Assembly: GCA_008692225.1 (NCBI GenBank)
Contig: VICG01000005.1
Span: 372,001-436,000 of the forward strand
Direction: 5' to 3'
DNA: 64,000 nucleotides
Source of the DNA: Monilinia fructicola
Taxonomy: Eukaryota > Ascomycota > Leotiomycetes > Helotiales > Sclerotiniaceae
The position numbers were made by a program, and so were the translations under genes. The notes below the pieces were generated by a model, which was not told the origin of the DNA, did not search any database, and saw nothing but the letters and a program-made list of their open reading frames with translations. This document shows, one piece after another, positions 55,671-64,000 of this stretch; position 1 is the stretch's first letter; each line of letters begins with the position of its first letter.

Positions 55671-58376
55671 ATGGCTACGGCGCCAATGTCTACAGACCCC
55701 TCAAGACTGTCATTCGCAAAGGTGCGCAAATCTACCAAGTATTCCTCGGACCACTTGGTGACATGTCATCGGTGGACTTTGGGCTTGCTATCAAGTTCAA
55801 GTGCTTGGCTAACAAAGGTGCATTATAGGTTGCTGCCTCAGCTGGGAAGGATAATGTAGCTCTGGCTTCCTTCGCAAAAATTGCTGCCTCTTCATCTGCT
55901 GTACGAGATACAAAACCTGAGAATATAGCGTCAACTGTGCACGAGAATAAGACTACAGACAACCCTACTGCTAAAAGCAACGATACTGGCATGAACACCC
56001 TCAAAGAAACGGCCATTGCGACAAACGAACAATCCCCAAAGAAGAGGATGGCTGCAGAAAGCAAACCCATGGTTGCTAAGAAGGAATCCGATTTGGCAGA
56101 TGCCGTTAAAGCGATGCATATACGAGATGCTACACCCAGCCTTGTTGTCAACGGCTCAGGCATTGCACCTCCTACCCACAAACGAGATTCTGGAGAAGGA
56201 TTTTCGGATGATCCATTTCAGAGAACAGAATCTGGGTCTGACTTGGGTACCAAGCCGCCAAGCTTGGACGGAAAGAGCATTACCTCAGGTACAACATTCG
56301 CTTTGGATGAGAAAGAGTCCTTACGTCCCGATGACAGCGCAAGCGTGAAAGCAGCTGAAGACGATGATGCATTCTCAGGTCGGGGTTCTATCGTTGCCGG
56401 CTCGAGAATTGGGTCTGAAGCAGCGGCGAGAGCTTATCGTGCTCAGTTTTATGAAGCCCCTGATCGACGTAGCATACAACTCATGCAGGAGCGCCAGACT
56501 CAAGGCATTGTTACTCCTCAAAGTGGATCATCTGGACAGCAAATCACGGATGATAAATCTAAGCCGCTTGTAGGCCCCTCAGGATCCACTGAAGCATTTA
56601 CACTCTTCTATCGCCAAACCCCGGATGAGAAACTTCTGGAGGCATTGGAATCCCCAAAAGACCGGATATTTCTGCTCCGTCTTGAGCAAGATGTCATTGA
56701 ATTTGTGAAGGATTCGAAGTGAGAATCAACCCCCCCCCCCCTGCGTGTCGCTCATCATTGCATAACTGACATCCTTACACAGGGAACCTTTCATCGATTT
56801 GCCACCGTGCAACTCCTTTTGCAGGATGTTGACTCACAAGTTGGCGGATTATTACCACATGACACATCAAGTTGATGCCGTGGTTGGAGCAGTCCGTATC
56901 TTCCGCACGCCCTTCTGCAGGATCCCGCCGTCATTAACGAGCATCTCTAACCCACCTACTACTGGAAACACTCCTCCCCCCAACCTTCCCGCGATGAAAA
57001 TCATGCGTAGAGGTGGTGATGGCGATACTGGACCTAGCCCGTCTAAAGCCACTTCCGAGACAGGAAGCGAAGCCAAAGAAAAGGCACAGTCTGCTAAAGA
57101 GAAGTATGATGCCCGATGTTCTTGTTATATCCCTGAGGCTAATATTGACGAAGACTTTCCCGAGAGGAGCGAGAAGCAGTTTATCTTGCTGCACGTGAAC
57201 GAATTTTTGGCAAAGAAGATAAATCTGGCGAGGCTACACCAGGTAAGTCCAAAAGAGACATCTCTTGGCGCAATGCTTTCTGGATGCTCACAATGGTATA
57301 GAAACCGAGGAAGGTAACGAGATGTCACGTTCCAGCTCTGTTTCCACGAAGGACAAGGGTAAGAGAGGCAAGATTGGCAAGCAGCGTCGGGATGATTCGG
57401 AGAGCTTCGATGTTCGGTCTCAATACACACCCTACTTTCCGCAACAACAGGCTCAGCCAGCATGGATTCCAAACCAGAATTATGGCGCCCTGGGAGTTCA
57501 ACAATACAATGGTGCCATACCAAGCAACTATCAGAACCAGATGCAAGCACAGTTTGTTCCACCTCCGCAACCATTTAACCCTGCTATGATGAACAATGGT
57601 AATATGCAACAATACAATAATATGCCACCACCGGTAAGGCAAATGACGCTTCACTGATGATGATATGCTTACTGACATCCCATCAGCAATTTCCTCAGCA
57701 AGGCCAACCACGTTATCAACCTCATAGTGCTCCAATTACAACTTACACTACACCTGCGCAATCCCCACAGCCTCCGCAACAATGGATTCCACAAAATCAG
57801 TATCCCGGTGCCTCGTATCAATCACGAGTACCTGTTGGCGGAGGACCACCCAATACCATTCCTTACGCTTTTGGACAGTTACCCAGCACGGCCAACCCGG
57901 CCGATCCTAAAAGCCAACACCCAATCCCTGGGAGTTTCAACAGGCACGCTTTCAACCCAAAGACCCAATCGTTCGTCCCTGGCAATCAAGGTCTTCCCAT
58001 CCCGCAGCCTATGTCTCATCATGGGTCTCCTCACCACGGATCGCCTCATCATGGTTCTCCCCACCTCCCTTACAACAACTTCTCTCCACCTCAGCAGTAT
58101 GGTGCTGGAATGGGGTATAGCATGGCGAGACAAGGATCTAACAACTCTTTGCCTTCGTATCACGCATCTCCGCATATGGCACATAGGCCAATGATGCATC
58201 AGAATATGCCGCAAGGTCTTCCTCAAGGTCTACCGCAAGGTCTGCCACAAGCTATGGCTCATGGTATGCAACAAGGAATGCCACAAGGTATGGTGTCAAA
58301 TGGCCAAGTTGGAAGTCACCTTCCCAACTTCGGCAACCCGGCAACTTTACCTCCAAAGCCTCCTACTGGCGTTTAA
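55671..58376 (+). CDS. R3H and SUZ domain RNA-binding protein, Gln/Pro-rich
   Basis: Exons 55671-55721, 55829-56718, 56783-57103, 57154-57242, 57302-57633 and 57687-58376, about 790 aa. Residues 1 to about 290 are disordered and Ser/Asp-rich. The R3H domain spans DRIFLLRLEQDVIEFVKDSK, EPFIDLPPCNSFCRMLTHKL and VVGAVRIFRTPFCRIPPSL (about 295-365). A SUZ domain follows: EREAVYLAARERIFGKEDKS, recovered only when the 50-bp intron at 57104-57153 is removed. The C-terminus is Gln/Pro-rich with HHGSP repeats and PQGL repeats. R3H-SUZ proteins bind single-stranded RNA or DNA; the prion-like tail suggests granule association. Specific role unknown. Confidence 0.88.
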
Positions 58377-59005
58377 GTGTCTTTTGAAGGGTTGCGGATA
58401 TTCTGTGATGAACAAATGGTGGCGTATGGCAGCATTGGTGGAGTTTGTGGGAAATTTGGGCATTAAAACGAACTCATTTTAAGTACCAGGTTTATATTGG
58501 CTGATAGACTCACGAATACGAATACAATAAATTTGACTATACCTACTCTGCATCACTCTCTGTACGAGAAATAAGTTACTGAAATAAACGTCCCATGATC
58601 TGAGCACACTTCCCAATCATGAAAGAGAGAGTTTCCTGAATTCGAGAGAATATCGTTCATCATGTTGCATACCCCTGAAATATCATGCATGGTTACATTC
58701 CAACATTTCTTGATGATTGGAAGCTAAATATCATTTCAAGTTGTTTGACGGGATATTCATGATTTCAAGTATGAGAGGACATTGAGGCATTTGCATGTAC
58801 CCGGCGTGACATTCCTTGTGCTGATGTGAAGAGGGAGTGAGTGATGGTTGTGAGACTGACATATATGATAACTTTGAAATTCTACAAGAAGTGGCCTAGA
58901 GCCTACCTGAACGCCATACTTTTCCGTCCACATCCACATCCACATCCACATCCACGTGCACAGAGTTTGTAAATTACGGAAAGGCTTTATTTTTATCATC
59001 ATCTA
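58377..59005. other. Intergenic region between convergent genes
   Basis: About 630 bp, 3' flanks of the R3H gene and eIF3f; contains a CATCCA hexamer run near 58930-58955. Nothing else. Confidence 0.6.
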
Positions 59006-60171
59006 CTACTCGGCAGGTTCCCTGGGCTCTCTTGGCTCTCGTGGCTCTCGTGGCTCTCGTGCTTGTCCGCCTCCTCGGCCGCCTCCTCTGCCGCCGCGCT
59101 TGCCTCCTCTCTGTCCGTGTCCACGCTCGGTCTTCTCTCCTTCTCCACTGCCGGTTGATGCAAGGACATCTGAGCCTCCCATGGTCAGGGTTGCAGTGGC
59201 CAGTCTTTGAGAAAGGTCGATCTGAGTGCGGATAGTGTTGGCGAGGTAAGAGACAACCAAAACGTCTTGGATGTGGTTGTTGAAGTCACGCTCGATATCT
59301 TGGGCGTCGACCTTTGGTGCCAGAGACAAAGCGTTCATGAGGAATTGGCCGAGAGCATTTGATGGCTCTCTCTCTTCGTCCAAGACTGAACTGACATACT
59401 CGGATACTCTCTCCAAAAGATCAAGAGTCTGGTCAACAGCTCGCTCCAAGCCTTCGATATCAGAAACTACGGGTGCGGCACGGCTCTCGCTGTCCTTGGC
59501 ACCAGAGATCAACTCCAAACCACTCTTCTCGGATTCGCTGTATCGAATCTCATACGGTACTGGAATGAAAAGACAGCTCTCAGCCGCCCTCTCAGCATTT
59601 ACACCAACTGGTGCACTGATATATGCCTTTGCCTCAATCTCTCTTCCAGCCTCGGTGCTAACGGTCAAATGAACAGCAGGGTGTGGGAAGGTTCCAGTTT
59701 CGGGGCTAGCGAAGAAGTTTTGAATTAAGGCACTGAAGCTATTCAGCTCAAGAGAAGTCGTATACCATCCCAAGAGAACCTCGCGAGGATTGGCCTTCAA
59801 TTGTAAAGCGAGCATGTTCTTCTGATACTCGACGTCGACTTCAACTTGGTCTTCGGTCTCGGTGTGGGGAATGGCGAAACAGTTGCGCACTTCGCACTCC
59901 ATGCCATCTTCAGAGCGGATTCCGAGGAGCGCACCGATAACTCGTGGGGTTTGGGTGACGCTGGTATCGCGACGAATGGCATGGTCGAGGATCGAGAACA
60001 CGGCCTGTTTTGACACTTGTTAGTTGTGCCGGTGGGGGTCTTTGGGTAGGGAAAATATCGTACTTGAGGCTGAATTATAACATTTAAAGGTGCGGTTGTG
60101 GGCTGCACGCCAATGGCCGCGGGTGCGAGTGGCCGCGCGAGATGAAGAAAGGACTGGGTACCGACTGCCAT
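59006..60171 (-). CDS. EIF3F: Translation initiation factor eIF3 subunit F
   Basis: MPN-domain (catalytically dead JAMM-like) subunit of eIF3, which recruits the 40S ribosome to mRNA. Exons 60171-60064 and 60004-59006 with a 59-bp intron, 368 aa. Motifs: [68 protein letters not shown] and [20 protein letters not shown]. The JAMM His residues are not preserved, as expected for eIF3f. The C-terminus is an RGG-type tail ([14 protein letters not shown]) followed by four EPR units, a fungal-specific addition. Divergent from UTP25. Confidence 0.95.
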
Positions 60172-60638
60172 GCTGGGCTACGATTATTTCGGTATCGAGT
60201 CTGGAGGACGAGTGTTGTGGTAGGGTCTGAGATGGGAATGTCCTCGTCGTCGTCAATTGCAAACCAGCTGCGCGAGTGGGATTTTTGTGTGGGCGGGCAC
60301 AAGGATCTAATGGCGCGCTAAGATAAGCCTTCGTTAAAGATTTAAAAAATATCCCCTCGATTCGAGATATATTGTGATGGATAATGTACTGGAAGGATTG
60401 CTTCCGATATTTATATGTAGGTTGTTTTGGACTTCACTATTTGAAAGGAATAGATATTTCTGCTTCTTAATATTGTTTCTAACAATAGCATTGATTTGAG
60501 AGCTCATGATCTTTGCTCAATCCTTTTTTTCCCTGAGCCCTGATGACGCTAAGATAAGGATTCGCCAGAACTTTTTTTTTGTGACAGCGATTGATCATTA
60601 ATCAGTATTTTGGTATTCATTGATATTTTACAACAAAA
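60172..60638. promoter_or_regulatory. Divergent promoter region eIF3f / UTP25
   Basis: 467 bp between start codons of two translation/ribosome-biogenesis genes; a T-rich stretch lies at 60515-60580. No named site is identified. Confidence 0.45.
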
Positions 60639-62908
60639 ATGGCCTTTGGACAAAGAAATACTTCGGGAGGAGGTCGCGGCGGTGGTGGTGGTAGTTTTAG
60701 AGGCCGTGGTGGTAGTAGGGGTGGCCCACGAGGCAGAGGGGGATTTCGAGGAGGGAGAGGGAGAGGGAGAGGAAGGCCTGTTTTTGACAGCGCCAGATTA
60801 GCACAAAAGGAAGAGTAAGTGTTCTTCAATTCTTAAACTGTAAAACTTACTCATACGTATAGGAATGAGGAAAATGACTCTGGATCCGAAGGATCGAGCC
60901 AGGATGAAGCAATGGAGAGTGAAGAGGAATCTAGTGATGATGAAGATGATGCAGAACCAGCGCCGGCTGTAAAGTCTTATGCAGCTTTGATGCAAAGTTT
61001 TGCCACGGATGCTGCACCACAAGCTAAACGAAGAAAGCTCAATGTTGAAAGAGAGGGAAAAGCAGTCGAGGAAGTAGACCCGGTGGACCAGGATGCAAAT
61101 GATGCGGATCATGTTGAGGAGGCCGAAGAAGGTCCCGAAACGGCAATAGACGGCCTACTTGAAGAAGATGACGAAGAAGACAACTCCGATCCTTTTGAAA
61201 CTCATTTTGCCAATCCGGATGATAACGTATTATCAAGGAGATTGCAATATTTGGAAAAGGGACAGTGGGCTGTACAAAGGGCAATACTTGCAAAGGTCGG
61301 AAAAGCTATTACGAGTGTTCCTGGCGATGATGAGCCAAAGCAGACGAAACCAATCAGTATCGATAGTCCGGGAGAACTGAAATTGAAGCAAAAGCTGGCA
61401 GGTGTCATAAAAAAGCAATGCCCGACTTTCGATACATTGGAAAAGTCTATCTCTCCTCTGATATTTGGGTATCAAGATTTACTGTTTTGCGAGCGTAACA
61501 CATCCAATGCAGAAAGTCTGAGAAGATTGACCTGCCTTCATGCTATAAATCATGTGTTTAAGTAAGTTACCCCCCTTGTTCTCGGTAAGCATATTCTAAC
61601 GTTTTCAGAACCCGAGATCGTGTCATTAAAAACAATTCTCGTCTCGCCAGAGAAGAAAACAGTGATGATTTAGAACTGCGAGATCAAGGCTTCACAAGGC
61701 CTAAAGTTCTTATGATTTTGCCCACTCGCGAATCTTGCGTTAGAATGGTTGATATGATCACTTCACTATGCGAGCCAGACCAACAGGAGAATCGAAAAAG
61801 ATTCAATGATTCGTATGTCGATAAAGAGGAGAAATATTCTACTGATAAAGCAGAAGACTTCAGAGAGCTCTTTGCAGGCAATGATGATGATATGTTCCGT
61901 CTCGGTCTGAAATTTACTAGAAAGACGATCAAGTATTTCTCACAATTTTATAATTCTGATATCATTTTCGCAAGTCCGCTTGGTCTGAGAATGGCCATCG
62001 GAAGCGAAGATGCGAAGAAAGTAGATCATGACTTTCTTAGTTCTATTGAGATGGTCATAGTTGATCAAGCCGACGCCCTTCTCATGCAAAACTGGGAGCA
62101 TGTGGAGTTCATCTTTGATCATCTCAATCTCCAACCAAAGGAAGCTCATGGTTGTGATTTCAGTCGTGTTAGAAGTTGGTATTTGGATAATAACTCCAAA
62201 TACTTCCGTCAAACAATTGCTTTGGCTAGTTTTAACACACCAGAACTTAACACCATGTTTTATAACCAATCCAAGAACTGGGAAGGGAAAGTCAAAGTCA
62301 GCTCGAATTATCCAGGAGCTATTCAGGAATTAGGTTTGAAGGTTAAACAAACTTTCTCACGACTTGACTCTCAATCATTCTCTTCAGATCCGGATTCACG
62401 TTTCGAATACTTTACATCCGCAATAATACCCACTTTGACTCGTAGGAGTAAGGATAGTGCAGGAACTCTCCTCTTCATCCCCTCATATCTCGACTTCGTT
62501 CGAGTGAGAAATTATTTCTCAACATCAGCCACCACAAGCAGTTTATCATTTGGCAGCATCTCAGAATATACTACCCCAAAAGAAGTTGCCAGAGCAAGAT
62601 CCCACTTCTACAGCGGTCGACACAATGTTCTGCTTTATACGGAAAGAGCACATCATTTCCGAAGATACGCAATCAGAGGTGTTAAAAAGGTGATCATGTA
62701 TGGATTGCCCGACAATCCAATTTTCTACAAAGAGATTGTCGGAGGGTATCTCAGTAGAAGTGTGAGAGAAGGTGATCTCGAGCCTGGAGATGGAAGTGTA
62801 CGAGCGGTGTTTTCCAAATGGGATGTTATGAAATTGGAAAGAATAGCGGGGACTGAGAGGGTTGGGAAAATGATCAAGGAGAAAGGCGATACTTTTGATT
62901 TCTTATAA
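60639..62908 (+). CDS. UTP25: U3 snoRNP-associated protein UTP25
   Basis: SSU-processome component needed for early 18S rRNA processing; a degenerate DEAD-box-like fold. Exons 60639-60814, 60863-61561 and 61609-62908, 724 aa. The N-terminus is Gly/Arg-rich (RGG), then an acidic stretch ([14 protein letters not shown]). Core motifs: [72 protein letters not shown] (DEAD-box equivalent is VDQA) and [20 protein letters not shown], ending DTFDFL. No P-loop GKT is visible, as known for the family. Convergent with bL17m. Confidence 0.95.
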
Positions 62909-63135
62909 TACCCTTTCCAGCTTAGTTAAATCGGGGTCTTCCATCCTTCGTTGTAATATAGACATGTCAAAACGCCTTGTCCAGTAAATCATACTTCTAT
63001 ACATATACATTTGGTATACTTCCCTCCGCATTGAACCATTTAGACATCGATAACCCAGTCCTGCCCAAATACATGCCTACCAATTCTAACCACATCTCAT
63101 TCATCCATGCGTACAAGCATCTTTCCATCCGCCCC

Positions 63136-63839
63136 CTAGATAAATCCACCCCATCTCCTTTCTCTCTTTTTCTTTCCCTCCTTCTCTCCCTCCTCTCCCG
63201 GCCCATCAAATGGTACATCCTGTCTGCCCTTCTTAGTCCCCAACCCCAATTTCTCAACCCTCGTCACAAATTTCTCAAAGGCCTCTTGACCCCCTCCCGG
63301 AACTGCGTCACTTTCTCGATATTCCTCTCTGTAATATCATTCATAGGGATTTTCTCTTTGCGGAATCGCGCAACAGTCCGAGCAGTCATCGCCCATCGCG
63401 TATCCTTTGGTCCATCTACAAGCTCGAGAATCGCACTGGGTGCTTGATCAGGTTTGAGGGGCTCGATGCGCAGCACGCGGGTATAGCCTCCGGGGCGGGA
63501 AGCGTAACGTTCACGGAGCGGTCCGAAGAGTTTGGGGAGGAGCTCGTGGGGGGTCTATGTTGAAAGTTAATTTTGTTTTATTCTATCTAGAGCAGTAGGT
63601 ATTCAGGTGGACAGAAAACTGACAAAGAATATACTCAGTGCCCTCCGCTTACTCGCTTCCGTGTTCTTCTTTCCCAGTGTAATCAATTGCTCCGCTAATC
63701 TCTGCGCTTCTTTGGCCTTGGGCCATGTGGTTGAGATGGATTCGTGGGTGAAGAGAGAGGTAACGAGGTTTCGGAGCAACGCTTGGCGATGCGAGGAGGT
63801 GCGGCCGAGATGGCGATATTTCATGCGTCCACCTGCCAT
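63136..63839 (-). CDS. MRPL8: Mitochondrial large-subunit ribosomal protein bL17m (one frameshift)
   Basis: Exons 63839-63624 and 63554-63136; intron of 69 bp with GTCAGT donor. N-terminus [20 protein letters not shown] and [22 protein letters not shown] are the bL17 core; [20 protein letters not shown] and [11 protein letters not shown] follow the splice. Frame is lost at a C5 run (63290-63294 on +); adding one base restores [20 protein letters not shown] and an ending RRWGGFI, about 211 aa, the expected fungal length. Read as written it stops early at GVKRPLRNL. Assignment certain, frameshift likely a base-calling error. Confidence 0.93.
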
Positions 63840-64000
63840 TTTGTGAGGTGGTATTGACTACCAAAGTAGGGGCGGGTTGTGATGTGAAGTTGTTGGAGGC
63901 GGAGGTTGTGATGGAGGGACGAGGCCGAAAAGTTTTGGCGAGGCCGAAAGATTGGGGTCGGGCCGTGAATCGACGTCAAAATTCTTGGTGGTGGGATTCT

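Overview
The window is fungal nuclear DNA. Genes carry many short introns (about 45-215 bp) with GTAAGT/GTATGT-like donors and CTAAC/CTAAT branch points, UTRs are short, and several products are typical of filamentous Ascomycota (GH35 beta-galactosidase, clock-controlled-protein-6-like and plastocyanin-like GPI proteins, a DUF7598-type membrane protein, an Axl2-like cadherin protein). AT-rich, microsatellite-laden intergenic DNA and the overall look of the proteins fit a Helotiales/Leotiomycete (Botrytis/Sclerotinia-like) genome. That placement is inference.

Layout. 1-7 kb: 3' part of a secreted beta-galactosidase and a convergent gene for a large chromo-like protein. 7-17 kb: a gene-poor, simple-repeat-rich block holding one small GPI-type cell-wall protein gene. 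17-28 kb: an uncharacterised large nuclear-looking protein, the TOR-complex WD protein LST8, a frame-disrupted membrane protein, a SERF-like peptide gene and guanylate kinase. 28-47 kb: septin CDC10 divergent from mitochondrial ribosomal protein bL32m, SKI8, two cell-surface GPI-type proteins, an SMN homologue, an AXL2-like polarity receptor, EFM6 methyltransferase convergent with SHB17, then a piggyBac-type element. 47-64 kb: a PPR protein divergent from the splicing factor Cwf18, a ZCCHC10-like zinc-knuckle SR protein, an AT-rich gap, an R3H/SUZ protein, eIF3f divergent from UTP25, and mitochondrial ribosomal protein bL17m. Genes are independent fungal transcription units, not operons. Recurrent themes are RNA processing (SKI8, SMN, Cwf18, zinc knuckle, R3H/SUZ, UTP25), mitochondrial gene expression (bL32m, bL17m, PPR) and cell polarity/wall (CDC10, AXL2, GPI proteins).

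The most interesting observations are (i) unusual splicing: a 2-nt micro-exon that rebuilds the catalytic RHG motif of SHB17, a probable AT-AC intron inside a zinc knuckle, a GC-AG intron in EFM6 and an exon containing only the ATG in SKI8; (ii) a 1.35-kb piggyBac element with matching inverted repeats whose transposase gene keeps its intron and reading frame but has lost the catalytic core; (iii) single-base frameshifts, mostly in homopolymers, in six genes including two housekeeping genes, which argues for base-calling or assembly errors rather than decay.
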